A stretch of DNA of 64,000 bases. Source: an uncultured Rickettsiales bacterium. Lineage in GTDB: Bacteria; Pseudomonadota; Alphaproteobacteria; Micavibrionales; GCA-2720935. The first letter of the stretch is position 1, and the number at the start of each line of letters is the position of its first letter. This document shows, piece by piece, positions 1-8,690 of the stretch. The notes beneath the pieces are model-generated. The model worked only from the letters and a program-made list of their open reading frames with translations, made no database searches and was not told the DNA's origin. Location of the stretch: positions 57,816 through 121,815 of the forward strand of contig CATLOR010000003.1 of NCBI GenBank assembly GCA_950054255.1, in the 5' to 3' direction. A program made the position numbers and the translations under genes.

Positions 1-182
1 TGCACAGGGCGCCCACCTATTCTATCCTTATAAGAAAATATTTCCTGTCGAAAAGAATCAAGCCACGCCTTTTGATCAATTTCCTCACGGACATGAGAAT
101 TAAAATCACAATAAGGACATTTCTTTTTACAAAAAGGCCAATGAACATAAACACCAAGAGAACGCTTTTTTACCTCAGCCAT
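1..182 (-). CDS. hemW: HemW-like radical SAM protein (heme chaperone), N-terminal part
   Basis: Only the first 60 codons lie in the window; the gene runs off the left edge. The N-terminus reads LGVYVHWPFCKKKCPYC, giving a CxxxCxxC cluster (C18, C22, C25) that binds the radical-SAM [4Fe-4S] centre. The VYVHWPFC context is characteristic of HemW, formerly called oxygen-independent coproporphyrinogen oxidase-like. HemW is known to bind heme and help deliver it to target proteins. It starts at ATG 182, 12 bases after the rdgB stop on the same strand, so it is the last visible member of the rph-rdgB-hemW operon, an order common in alphaproteobacteria. The C-terminal HemW domain cannot be checked here. 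Confidence 0.88.
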   Translation of the reverse strand, partial: MAEVKKRSLGVYVHWPFCKKKCPYCDFNSHVREEIDQKAWLDSFRQEIFSYKDRIGGRPV

Positions 183-194
183 AACACCTACTTG

Positions 195-812
195 TTACGC
201 TGCTTTTTTAAAATAGCGATTGATCAGTGCATCAAATGCTAGACGCCTGTGAGAGATTGATTGTTTCTGCTCAAAACTCATCTCCGCAAATGTTAAATCA
301 TACCCCTTTGGCACAAATATAGGATCATAGCCAAACCCCTTACTCCCTCTTGGAGGCCATTGAATATCACCTTCTATAACACCATGTGCGAAAACAGCCT
401 CACCATCGGGCCATGCGAGGCATAAAACACTTTGAAAAGACGCTTTGAAATTATCCTGATCTTTTATTTGATCCCAAACTTTTTGTTGAGCATAAACAAA
501 ATCTCTTTCCGCACCTTCGTGAGGAATAGCCCATCGCGCAGAATAAACGCCAGGTGCGCCATCAAGAGCCTCAACACAAAAACCGCTATCATCTGAGAGA
601 GTTGGCAGTCCTGTTTCTTGCGCCAAGGTAACAGCCTTAATCTTTGCATTTTCTTCAAATGTTGCCCCAGTTTCCTCGGGCTCTTCCAATGTAAGTTCTG
701 CTGCATTCTTAAATGTTGGTACATAAGGAGATAAAAGAGAAGCGATCTCTTCTATCTTCTTCTTATTATGAGATCCTATTAACAATGTATCGCTATCAAA
801 AAAACGCGTCAT
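195..812 (-). CDS. rdgB: XTP/dITP pyrophosphatase (RdgB/HAM1 family)
   Basis: 205 residues, the usual length of the family. It hydrolyses non-canonical purine triphosphates (dITP, XTP) to monophosphates and so keeps them out of DNA and RNA. The N-terminal [14 protein letters not shown] stretch, the internal [22 protein letters not shown] region and the late [12 protein letters not shown] and SHRRLAF segments are the diagnostic nucleotide- and metal-binding parts of HAM1 proteins. The ATG at 812 overlaps the rph stop by four bases (ATGA), so the two are translationally coupled. Confidence 0.95.
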   Translation of the reverse strand: MTRFFDSDTLLIGSHNKKKIEEIASLLSPYVPTFKNAAELTLEEPEETGATFEENAKIKAVTLAQETGLPTLSDDSGFCVEALDGAPGVYSARWAIPHEGAERDFVYAQQKVWDQIKDQDNFKASFQSVLCLAWPDGEAVFAHGVIEGDIQWPPRGSKGFGYDPIFVPKGYDLTFAEMSFEQKQSISHRRLAFDALINRYFKKAA

Positions 813-1546
813 GCTGCCAGCGCCTTTGTTGCTAATACTTTGTTTTGTAAATCAAATAATTCAGTCGTCCCCTTCTTCGCCAGCCCTAAAAGCAACATAA
901 ATTCATCTTCAGAGAAAGGCTTATCTTCGGCTGTTCCTTGTATCTCAACAATCCCACCGCTCGCTGTTAACACAAAGTTTGCATCGGTACCTGCTTCGCT
1001 ATCTTCTGTATAATCCAAATCCAAAACAGGCGTACTTTCATAGACACCACAAGAGATCGCCGCCACTTGGTCAATCATAGGATCTTGTAAAATAATGCCG
1101 CGCTTCATACCGAATTCAACCGCTTGCTTCAAAGCTAAATAAGCACCTGTGATAGAGGCTGTTCTTGTGCCACCATCCGCTTGAATAACATCACAATCAA
1201 TACGAATTTGAACTTCGCCCATTTTCTCCATATCAATAACAGCGCGCAACGCTCTGCCAATTAATCTTTGAATTTCTTGTGTACGACCTGATTGCTTTCC
1301 ACGTGCTGCTTCGCGATCCATACGCTGTCCTGTCGAACGTGGCAACATCCCGTATTCAGCGGTTACCCATCCACAACCACTTCCTTTCATCCAACCAGGA
1401 ACTTTATCTTCTAAAGAGGCTGTACATAAAACATGCGTATCCCCAAACTTTACAAGACACGAGCCTTCGGCATGTTTTGAAAATCCCATTTCAAAAGAAA
1501 CAGAACGCATTTCATCATTTTGGCGGTGAGAAGGACGAACAGTCAT
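809..1546 (-). CDS. rph: Ribonuclease PH
   Basis: 245 residues when started at ATG 1546, which has an AGGAG ribosome-binding site at 1556-1560. The frame stays open about 33 codons further upstream, but that extension is not family-like and lies in the rph/hrcA spacer. RNase PH is a phosphorolytic 3'-exonuclease that trims tRNA and other RNA 3' ends with phosphate as co-substrate. The start [16 protein letters not shown], the [14 protein letters not shown] block, the [16 protein letters not shown] block and the [19 protein letters not shown] core are all present. It heads the rph-rdgB-hemW operon and is divergent from hrcA. Confidence 0.95.
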   Translation of the reverse strand: MTVRPSHRQNDEMRSVSFEMGFSKHAEGSCLVKFGDTHVLCTASLEDKVPGWMKGSGCGWVTAEYGMLPRSTGQRMDREAARGKQSGRTQEIQRLIGRALRAVIDMEKMGEVQIRIDCDVIQADGGTRTASITGAYLALKQAVEFGMKRGIILQDPMIDQVAAISCGVYESTPVLDLDYTEDSEAGTDANFVLTASGGIVEIQGTAEDKPFSEDEFMLLLGLAKKGTTELFDLQNKVLATKALAA

Positions 1547-1648
1547 AATAATAATCTCCTTATAATCTATGTATGTGCTGTGGTTTAAGTCAAAATAAGC
1601 ACAAGAAGCATTGATTTCAAGAAAAATGACACGTAAATTACTCATATT

Positions 1649-2680
1649 ATGATTGTCGAATTAAACGAACGTTCAAAAAATATTTTAAAACTGATCGCAG
1701 AATCCTATATTGCGACAGGTCAAGCCGTTGGCTCAGGATCACTTGCAGATGTTCTTGACACACCCGTGTCCTCGGCAACAATTCGCAATACAATGGCCGA
1801 TTTAGAGCAAATGGGACTTCTTTACTCCCCTCACACCTCTGCAGGACGCCTCCCTACTGTTAGTGGTTTACAAGTCTTTGTCGAAGGGCTTCTCGAAATA
1901 AGCCCCATCACCCAAGAAGATAAAACACATATAAACAGCATCACAACACAAAAAGACACACCGTTATTAAAGCGATTAGAAAACGCCTCACAAATGCTCT
2001 CGGGTCTTTCTTCTTGTGCAGGAGTCGTTATGTCCCCCAAATGGGATAAGGCTTTGAAGCAAGTACAATTTGTACCGTTAGGTAACACAAAAATATTGGC
2101 TATTTTACTCGCCGATAATGGCGCCGTTGAAAATAGAATTATTGAAGTTGATAGCGCTATTACCGCCAACGCATTAACTCAAGCCAGTAATTACATTAAC
2201 ACACACTTAGAGGGCAAACATTTATCCCAAGCGCTTTCTCATATTTTAGAAGAAATAAAAAACCATAAAACACATCTTGATTCCCTCACACAGAGTGTTG
2301 TAGAAAAAGGCCTTGCTGTTTGGTCTGATGTCGATGGGGGTCATTTAATTATAAAAGGACAATCCAATCTACTCAACGATGTGAAAGCGGTTGAAGAGCT
2401 AGAACAAATTAGACATTTGATGAATGCGCTTGAAACACGCAAAAACCTTGCTACCTTATTAGAAGAAACAGAGCAAGCAGAAGGTGTGAAAATTTTTATT
2501 GGAGCTGAAAATAGCTTATTTAATTTATCTGGCTGTTCGATGGTAATTGCTCCATACCGTAACAGTCATAACGAAATGATTGGTGCCTTAGGCGTAATTG
2601 GTCCTTCAAGACTAAATTATTCTCGTATCATTCCAGTCGTTGATTACACATCACAACTTTTAACAAAACTCGTAGGATGA
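1649..2680 (+). CDS. hrcA: Heat-inducible transcription repressor HrcA
   Basis: 343 residues. HrcA represses class I heat-shock genes by binding the CIRCE operator and is itself controlled by GroEL. The N-terminal winged helix ([28 protein letters not shown], then [19 protein letters not shown]) and the C-terminal [27 protein letters not shown] block are typical. No clear Shine-Dalgarno sequence precedes ATG 1649. grpE follows four bases later, forming the usual hrcA-grpE pair. I found no CIRCE-type inverted repeat upstream of hrcA or dnaK in this window, so the regulated operon (probably groESL) is likely elsewhere. Confidence 0.94.
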   Translation: MIVELNERSKNILKLIAESYIATGQAVGSGSLADVLDTPVSSATIRNTMADLEQMGLLYSPHTSAGRLPTVSGLQVFVEGLLEISPITQEDKTHINSITTQKDTPLLKRLENASQMLSGLSSCAGVVMSPKWDKALKQVQFVPLGNTKILAILLADNGAVENRIIEVDSAITANALTQASNYINTHLEGKHLSQALSHILEEIKNHKTHLDSLTQSVVEKGLAVWSDVDGGHLIIKGQSNLLNDVKAVEELEQIRHLMNALETRKNLATLLEETEQAEGVKIFIGAENSLFNLSGCSMVIAPYRNSHNEMIGALGVIGPSRLNYSRIIPVVDYTSQLLTKLVG

Positions 2681-2684
2681 GAAA

Positions 2685-3344
2685 ATGACAGACACAAAAA
2701 ACACAACAAACCATGAAACAGAAGATCAAGATACAGATAATGTTGAAACATTCCCTTCTGCTGCTGAGAGTTACGATCCTATAGAAGATCTTATTGAAGA
2801 TACAATTGATACTTCTAGCTTATCTGTTGATCCAGATCTAAAAGAACGTGTCGTCGCGCTTGAAACAGAACTTGCTGATATGAAAGACAAAGCATTACGT
2901 GCGTTAGCAGAAGCAGAAAACACGCGCCGACGTGCAGAAATTGACAAAAGTGATGCTGCTAAATTCGGTGTGAGCAATTTTGCAAAAGCCCTTTTAAGTG
3001 TTTCTGATAATTTACGCCGCGCCATTGAAGCTATCCCAGAAGATCTTGTTTCTGAAAATGAAGCGGTTAAAAACCTTATGACGGGTATTGAGGCAACAGA
3101 ACGAGAACTGCTCCGTGCTTTTGAAACTCAAAAAATCGAAAAATTAAATCCTATGGGCGAGAAATTTGATCCAAACCTCCATGAGGTTTTATTTGAAATG
3201 GATGCTGCAGGCCAAGAGCCCGGCACTGTCTTACAAGTTGTTGAAGTTGGGTATAAAATTCATGATCGTTTGCTACGCCCAGCGCGTGTCGGTGTCGCCA
3301 AAGCAACAACAGAAACATCGCATAGTGTTGATGAAATGGCCTAA
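2685..3344 (+). CDS. grpE: Nucleotide exchange factor GrpE
   Basis: 219 residues. GrpE is a cytoplasmic dimer that releases ADP from DnaK. The first 50 residues or so are acidic and low-complexity, followed by the long helix (LKERVVALETELADMKDKALRALAEAENTRRRAE) and the beta-domain signature near the end (PNLHEVLFEMDA, GTVLQVVEVGYKIHDRLLRPARVGVA). The ribosome-binding site TAGGATGAG overlaps the hrcA stop, so translation is probably coupled. Its stop codon shares bases with the stop of the convergent gene at 3341, leaving no room for a terminator between them. Confidence 0.95.
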   Translation: MTDTKNTTNHETEDQDTDNVETFPSAAESYDPIEDLIEDTIDTSSLSVDPDLKERVVALETELADMKDKALRALAEAENTRRRAEIDKSDAAKFGVSNFAKALLSVSDNLRRAIEAIPEDLVSENEAVKNLMTGIEATERELLRAFETQKIEKLNPMGEKFDPNLHEVLFEMDAAGQEPGTVLQVVEVGYKIHDRLLRPARVGVAKATTETSHSVDEMA

Positions 3345-4207
3345 GACTTTGCCTTGAACACAGGCTTTTTACGTTTTAGAACATCATTCATACGAATATG
3401 AACTTGATGTTTCATATTTGAGTGTTGACGCCCTATCAGCCCAACACGATGCGCTCTTCTCGTTAATAACCGATGGTCAAGCCCACCATATTCACTATAT
3501 AAATAGAGTGCTGTTTTAACAAACTCTGATCCATGAAAAACGGGACGTGACATTGTCTGATCTGAATCAGCTGTTAAACGGTCCAACAAACAATGTGTTA
3601 GCTCATGTAAAATGAGATGCTTTGAAGGTTTAAATGTATTCAATACAATACTATTTTCTTCATGATCATAATACTTCTCAAACAGCCCGCCCTTTTCTAT
3701 TTTAGGCGCTTGAACACCGAAATCTGTACATATTTGCGTAACTAAAGCACCAGCTTCTTCAAAAGAAAGCTTTTCATCATGAAGAGATTTAAAAATCTTA
3801 CTCCGTTCAAATGTGTATAATTTATATTGTTGTTTATCATCCAAAGGGCTTGCCATGTAACAAAACATATTCGTTAAAGGATCATTCTGTTTTGGAGAAA
3901 ACAAAAATAAAGCTGTTTGTCCAACAACGCGCCCAGCGCCAACAACAGCACTTGCAAATAGCTTTGATAAAGAAATAGAATCTCTATTAACAATTGAATG
4001 GACTGTTATTTTATCTTGATTTTCAATCGCATGAGAAAGGCGCTCCATAGCATCCTCTTCACTTACGTGATTAACCGTGCAAAATTTTTGCACCCCTGCG
4101 CCTCGCAATTGAAAGTATGTTTGATAACAACCGCCATGAACCTTTTTCAAAATAAAATAAGAATCCGATGCTTCAAAATAAACTGTCTTTAAAACTCTTC
4201 GTATCAT
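3341..4207 (-). CDS. HExxH zinc-protease-like protein, unknown function
   Basis: 288 residues from ATG 4207, which has AAAGG eight bases upstream; the longer open frame runs into nadE and was not used. I do not recognise the N-terminal half. Near the C-terminus there is LILHELTHCLLDRL (HELTH, residues 201-205), followed about 20 residues later by RPVFHGSEFVKTALYLY. An HExxH followed by an HGxEF motif is the usual layout of a zincin whose third zinc ligand is the HG histidine (H225). No signal peptide is apparent. It lies downstream of nadE on the same strand and ends on top of the grpE stop. Function and substrate are unknown; metallopeptidase activity is inferred only from the motif. Confidence 0.6.
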   Translation of the reverse strand: MIRRVLKTVYFEASDSYFILKKVHGGCYQTYFQLRGAGVQKFCTVNHVSEEDAMERLSHAIENQDKITVHSIVNRDSISLSKLFASAVVGAGRVVGQTALFLFSPKQNDPLTNMFCYMASPLDDKQQYKLYTFERSKIFKSLHDEKLSFEEAGALVTQICTDFGVQAPKIEKGGLFEKYYDHEENSIVLNTFKPSKHLILHELTHCLLDRLTADSDQTMSRPVFHGSEFVKTALYLYSEYGGLDHRLLTRRAHRVGLIGRQHSNMKHQVHIRMNDVLKRKKPVFKAKS

Positions 4208-4268
4208 ACTATTTGCCTTTGTTTTTTTGTTATTATGCAAAACAAAGATGCTTATAGCAAGAGAAATT

Positions 4269-5987
4269 TTAAAAGCCTGACAAAGTTGCTGTTGAACTTG
4301 CTGCAATCGGATAACGACGATCACTTCTAAAATCGCGACGGCGGATTTTAGGCCCAGGACAAGATTGCGCCCGCTTATATTCAGCCAAATCTATTTTCCG
4401 TGTCCATTCTTTCACAAAGTCCAGAGATTGCTTCATATCCCGTGCAATACATTCTAATTTTTGCTCATCTTCTGCATAGCGCGCAATCAAATCATCCAAA
4501 ATTTCGTATGGAGGTAAAGAGTCACTGTCTTTTTGGTCTTCAAATAACTCTGCACTTGGAGGACGTGTAATGATCCCCATTGGGATAACCTCTCCTTCAG
4601 GGCCATACGCTGTTGCTGGCTTTGCCTTATTACGCCATTCACAAAGTTCAAAAACGCGTGTTTTCAAAACATCTTTTAAAGGGTTATAGCCACCATTCAT
4701 ATCTCCATAAAGAGTCGCATAACCAACCGCATTTTCAGATTTATTCCCTGTTGAAAGTACCATCATACCAGGATTATTATTCGCAATCCCCATTAACAAT
4801 GTCCCTCTTGTACGTGCTTGAAAGTTTTCAATCGTAATTCGTTTAATATCATTAGCAACCATCGGAGAGATTGCTTTTTGAAATTCATTCACAATCCCTT
4901 GAATAGGCATTGACTCAATAGAACATCCAAGCCTGTTTGCTTCATCATAGGCCAAAGAGTTACTTTCATCAGATGTATAAATAGAGGGCATAGAATATAA
5001 CTTAACATTCTCTGCGCCCAAAGCATCGACAGCTATAGCCGCAACAAGAGCAGAGTCAACACCACCAGACATGCCCAAACATACTTGTTTCATCCCCGTT
5101 TTATTCGCGTAATCACGTACCGCTAAAATGATGGCTGTATAATCATCATGCAGGTCAACGGCATATGTATCTGATTTTTTACGCTTATCAAGAGGATAGC
5201 TTTGTTGATCAATTGCCATACGCCCATCTTCGTCACGTGAAAAATCAATACGTCCTCCCTCTTCACTAAAGCGCGTTGCGACACGATAAAGGCTCTGCCC
5301 CTCTGAATGAGGTTCAATAGCAAAAGCACCTCCATCAAAGTAAAGCTCATCTTGACCGCCGACTTGATTCACATAAACCATAGGCAGTCCCGTTTCTTCT
5401 ACGCGTTTTGCAACAACATCATTCTCACGGATACGATATTTACCCGTTTCATAAGGAGATGCATTTGTTGACACAAGAACTTCGGCATCTTGCTCTTTAA
5501 GACTTTTAGCAACATCTTCCTGCCAAGTGTCTTCACAAATCAAGAGCCCTATCTTTACACCCTTTAACATGAAAGGAGAATTATACAACCCTGACTCAAA
5601 ATTACGAATCTCATCAAAAACGCCATAATTTGGGCGGTGACGTTTTTCAACGCGTGTTATAATTTTCCCATCCTGGATAACAACACTACAGTTAAAAATT
5701 TTTCCATCGCGTCTAAACGGCAACCCAACGACAAGCGACGCTTCATGGCCTTTGGAAAATTCAACTAAATCATTCAACCCGCGCTCTGCTGCATCTAAAA
5801 CATCTGGATTCTCAACAGCATCTCTTAATGGATATCCTGTAATCGATAATTCAGGCGTTACAACCAAATCCGCCTGATCTTCTTGTTCTGCTTTTAAAAA
5901 AGCGTTCTTAATCAAAGCGATATTTCCCGCTATATTTTTAACTTGTGTATTAAGTGGAGCCGTTACTATACGTATAGAATCACTCAT
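4269..5987 (-). CDS. nadE: Glutamine-dependent NAD+ synthetase
   Basis: 572 residues from ATG 5987, preceded by a GGAGG ribosome-binding site; an upstream in-frame ATG lacks one. It makes NAD+ from deamido-NAD+, ATP and glutamine. The N-terminal half is a nitrilase-fold glutaminase with the expected Glu-Lys-Cys triad (E46 in VVTPELSITGYPL, K115 in VEKRHRPNYG, C151 in GLLICEDTWQ). The C-terminal half is the ATP-pyrophosphatase synthetase with the P-loop CLGMSGGVDSAL. It is divergent from dnaK, with a 263-bp spacer carrying the dnaK promoter region. Confidence 0.95.
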   Translation of the reverse strand: MSDSIRIVTAPLNTQVKNIAGNIALIKNAFLKAEQEDQADLVVTPELSITGYPLRDAVENPDVLDAAERGLNDLVEFSKGHEASLVVGLPFRRDGKIFNCSVVIQDGKIITRVEKRHRPNYGVFDEIRNFESGLYNSPFMLKGVKIGLLICEDTWQEDVAKSLKEQDAEVLVSTNASPYETGKYRIRENDVVAKRVEETGLPMVYVNQVGGQDELYFDGGAFAIEPHSEGQSLYRVATRFSEEGGRIDFSRDEDGRMAIDQQSYPLDKRKKSDTYAVDLHDDYTAIILAVRDYANKTGMKQVCLGMSGGVDSALVAAIAVDALGAENVKLYSMPSIYTSDESNSLAYDEANRLGCSIESMPIQGIVNEFQKAISPMVANDIKRITIENFQARTRGTLLMGIANNNPGMMVLSTGNKSENAVGYATLYGDMNGGYNPLKDVLKTRVFELCEWRNKAKPATAYGPEGEVIPMGIITRPPSAELFEDQKDSDSLPPYEILDDLIARYAEDEQKLECIARDMKQSLDFVKEWTRKIDLAEYKRAQSCPGPKIRRRDFRSDRRYPIAASSTATLSGF

Positions 5988-6088
5988 AAAAACCTCCATA
6001 ATGCTCATTTTGAGTTTATATATAATTATACTTAATACCAAATTCTATTTTACGTCAATAAAATTTTTAAATTTTTAACGCCTTACCC

Positions 6089-6120
6089 CTTGTCAAAAAA
6101 AAAGAATATGACTATATATA
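6089..6120 (+). promoter_or_regulatory. Candidate heat-shock (sigma-32-type) promoter of dnaK
   Basis: CTTG at 6089-6092 is followed after 18 bases by ACTATATATA at 6111-6120. This is close to the alphaproteobacterial RpoH pattern, CTTG then about 17-18 bases then CYTATNTNNG. The tract between is A-rich. It lies about 130 bases before the dnaK start. The match is imperfect in the first -10 base and the promoter has not been tested. Confidence 0.4.
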
Positions 6121-6146
6121 GGTACGGTTTCTCTTTATTTTGAATC

Positions 6147-6164
6147 AGCACACATAAATGTGCT
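6147..6164. repeat. Short inverted repeat in the dnaK leader
   Basis: AGCACA at 6147-6152 and TGTGCT at 6159-6164 form perfect 6-bp arms around a 6-base centre, about 85 bases before the dnaK start and just downstream of the candidate heat-shock promoter. It is not CIRCE, because the arms are shorter and the spacing differs. It could be an operator or part of a leader hairpin. Confidence 0.4.
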
Positions 6165-6250
6165 ATACTATATAAAGAACAGGAATCAGCCATGAAGGCG
6201 CCTATGGTAGGGTCTTCTTAAATTTGATTTGCTAACAAAGGAGAATAACT

Positions 6251-8197
6251 ATGTCTAAAGTTATTGGTATCGATTTAGGTACAACAAATTCATGTGTCGC
6301 CGTAATGGATGGTGACAAACCCCGTGTCATTGAAAACGCTGAAGGAACAAGAACAACCCCTTCTATGGTTGCTTTCACCAAAGATGGTGAAAAACTTGTC
6401 GGTCAGCCTGCAAAACGCCAAGCAGTGACAAACCCTAAAAACACACTTTATGCGATCAAACGTCTTATTGGACGCCGTTTTGATGACGCTGAAGCAAAAG
6501 ATTTGAAGAAAAAAGCCCCTTATGACATCGTAAAAGGTGACAACCAAGATGCATGGGTACAAATCGACAAAGACAAATACTCACCAAGCCAAATCAGTGC
6601 ATCTATCTTGCAAAAGATGAAAGAAACAGCTGAGAGCTATTTAGGTGACAAAGTTACAGAAGCGGTCATTACAGTTCCTGCTTATTTCAATGACTCACAA
6701 CGTCAAGCGACAAAAGATGCTGGTAAAATTGCTGGTCTTGATGTGCTCCGCATCATCAACGAGCCAACAGCGGCTGCTCTTGCTTATGGTTTAGACAAAA
6801 AAGACCATGGCACAATTGTTGTCTATGACCTTGGTGGTGGTACATTTGACGTTTCTATCCTAGAAATTGGTGATGGTGTCTTCGAAGTTAAAGCAACAAA
6901 TGGGGATACATTCCTTGGTGGTGAAGACTTTGACATTCGTATCATCGACTTCCTAGCGGATGAATTCAAAAAAGAAAATAGCATTGATCTTCGTGATGAC
7001 ACAATGGCTCTTCAACGTTTGAAAGAAGCTGCTGAGAAAGCAAAAATCGAGCTTTCAAGCACAACTCAAACAGAAGTAAACTTACCGTTCATTACAGCAG
7101 ATCAAAGTGGTCCTAAGCACTTGAACTTAACACTGACACGTGCGCAATTAGAAAAAATTGTTGGCGACCTAGTTAAGAAAACAATTGATCCGTGTAAAGC
7201 TGCGTTGAAAGACGCTGGTATAAAAGCAAGTGACATTGATGAAGTTGTTATGGTTGGTGGTATGACAAGAATGCCTAAGATCATTGAAACAGTGAAAGAC
7301 TTCTTTGGCAAAGAACCACACCGTGGTGTGAACCCTGATGAAGTTGTTGCTTGTGGTGCTGCCATTCAAGGTGGTGTTTTGAAAGGTGACGTTAAAGACG
7401 TTCTACTTCTTGATGTAACACCTTTATCTTTAGGTATCGAAACACTTGGTGGTGTCTTCACTAAATTGATCGACCGCAACACAACAATCCCAACAAAGAA
7501 GTCACAAACATTTTCTACAGCTGAAGATAACCAAAGCGCTGTGACAATTCGTGTCTTCCAAGGGGAACGTCAAATGGCTTCTGACAACAAACTGCTTGGT
7601 CAGTTTGACTTGGTTGGAATTCCATCTGCGCCGCGCGGTGTTCCACAAATCGAAGTGACTTTTGACATTGATGCGAACGGTATTGTGCATGTTTCTGCAA
7701 AAGACCAAGCAACAGGTAAGGAACAACAAATCCGTATCCAAGCCTCTGGTGGTCTTTCTGATGCTGACATTGATCAAATGGTCAAAGATGCAGAAGCAAA
7801 CGCTGAATCAGACAAGAAAAAGCGCGACACAATTGATGCTCGTAACAATGCAGATAGCCTTGTTCACTCAACAGAAAATACGTTGAAAGAGCTTGGTGAA
7901 AAAGCACCTGCAGAAGATAAAGAAGCTGTTGAAAAGACAATAGCTGAGCTTAAAGAACTTCTTGCAGATGAGAACGCAGATACAGAAGCATTAACAGAGA
8001 AAACCGAAGAGCTAACACAGCATGCTATGAAATTGGGCGAACATCTATACCGCGCTCAAGCAGAAGCGCAAGCTGAACAAGCTGGCTCTGATGCAGAAGC
8101 ATCAACAGATGAACCATCATCCGATGATGACGGTGTTGTTGATGCAGAATTTGAAGATGTCAGTGATGACGATTCAAAAACAAGCAAATCAGCCTAA
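6251..8197 (+). CDS. dnaK: Chaperone protein DnaK (Hsp70)
   Basis: 648 residues, full length. DnaK is an ATP-dependent chaperone that works with DnaJ and GrpE. It has the actin-fold ATPase domain (start [44 protein letters not shown]), the linker around [16 protein letters not shown], the substrate-binding domain and an acidic C-terminal tail. The ribosome-binding site AAAGGAGAA sits upstream of ATG 6251. A long hairpin, a mini J-protein gene and dnaJ follow on the same strand. Confidence 0.98.
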   Translation: MSKVIGIDLGTTNSCVAVMDGDKPRVIENAEGTRTTPSMVAFTKDGEKLVGQPAKRQAVTNPKNTLYAIKRLIGRRFDDAEAKDLKKKAPYDIVKGDNQDAWVQIDKDKYSPSQISASILQKMKETAESYLGDKVTEAVITVPAYFNDSQRQATKDAGKIAGLDVLRIINEPTAAALAYGLDKKDHGTIVVYDLGGGTFDVSILEIGDGVFEVKATNGDTFLGGEDFDIRIIDFLADEFKKENSIDLRDDTMALQRLKEAAEKAKIELSSTTQTEVNLPFITADQSGPKHLNLTLTRAQLEKIVGDLVKKTIDPCKAALKDAGIKASDIDEVVMVGGMTRMPKIIETVKDFFGKEPHRGVNPDEVVACGAAIQGGVLKGDVKDVLLLDVTPLSLGIETLGGVFTKLIDRNTTIPTKKSQTFSTAEDNQSAVTIRVFQGERQMASDNKLLGQFDLVGIPSAPRGVPQIEVTFDIDANGIVHVSAKDQATGKEQQIRIQASGGLSDADIDQMVKDAEANAESDKKKRDTIDARNNADSLVHSTENTLKELGEKAPAEDKEAVEKTIAELKELLADENADTEALTEKTEELTQHAMKLGEHLYRAQAEAQAEQAGSDAEASTDEPSSDDDGVVDAEFEDVSDDDSKTSKSA

Positions 8198-8217
8198 GGA
8201 ATAAATCTTAAACAAGA

Positions 8218-8264
8218 CTTAAGGGTGAATGGAAAATAACTAAGTTATCCACAACACCCTTAAG
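8218..8264 (+). repeat. Long imperfect palindrome between dnaK and the J-domain genes
   Basis: CTTAAGGGTG (8218-8227) pairs perfectly with CACCCTTAAG (8255-8264). The intervening 27 bases contain a second nested repeat, ATAACT-A-AGTTAT, flanked by GG and CC. As RNA this would be a strong two-tier stem just after the dnaK stop. It is not followed by a T-run, so it does not look like an ordinary intrinsic terminator; a processing or mRNA-stabilising hairpin is possible. The centre also contains TTATCCACA (8245-8253), a perfect match to the DnaA-box consensus. Confidence 0.6.
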
Positions 8265-8361
8265 AATCTTGTGGGCAACTCTGTATAAGATGGTTTGAGC
8301 CCTTGCTATTTTTACGACGACGCGCGAGAATTAGGCGTCACTTAAAAAGAAACAAGAAATC

Positions 8362-8670
8362 ATGCCTTTAGACCTTAAAGATTTACCTCCTATTGATTTG
8401 TACCAGCTTCTTGCTGTGTCACGCGATGCGACAACTGCTCAAATATCAAAAGCATATCGCCGTATTGCCTTAAAGACACATCCAGATAAAAATGCTGGAA
8501 ACAAAAAAATGGCTGAAATCTTTAAACTATCGACATGCGCTTATCACATTTTATCAAATCCTCGTAAAAGAGCAGCTTATGATAAAATGACTAAACCCTC
8601 TCTTATCGCCCGCTTTATTCCATGGATGAATAACGAACATAGTTCATCGCGTTATGCGACAAATGCATAA
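8362..8670 (+). CDS. Small J-domain protein
   Basis: 102 residues, almost all of it one J domain: LYQLLAVSRDATTAQISKAY, then KTHPDKN with the HPD triad at residues 40-42, then AYHILSNPRKRAAYDKM. It lacks the Gly/Phe region, zinc fingers and substrate-binding domain of DnaJ. J domains stimulate the ATPase of Hsp70, so it probably acts on DnaK. It sits between dnaK and dnaJ on the same strand, 20 bases before dnaJ. It may be a free J-domain co-chaperone or a recruiter for a specific client. No strong ribosome-binding site is visible. Confidence 0.8.
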   Translation: MPLDLKDLPPIDLYQLLAVSRDATTAQISKAYRRIALKTHPDKNAGNKKMAEIFKLSTCAYHILSNPRKRAAYDKMTKPSLIARFIPWMNNEHSSSRYATNA

Positions 8671-8690
8671 AGCAACAAAGGATTTGAGAA

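Noticed and set aside
1547..1645. Upstream extension of rph by 33 codons
   Set aside because: The extension is not RNase PH-like, and the strong AGGAG before ATG 1546 fixes the start.
1547..1648. CIRCE operator upstream of hrcA
   Set aside because: The GTGCT/AGCAC half-sites have the wrong orientation and spacing for TTAGCACTC-N9-GAGTGCTAA.
7102..7777. Several open frames antisense to dnaK
   Set aside because: They are mirror frames of a highly biased coding sequence, with no ribosome-binding sites and no family-like content.
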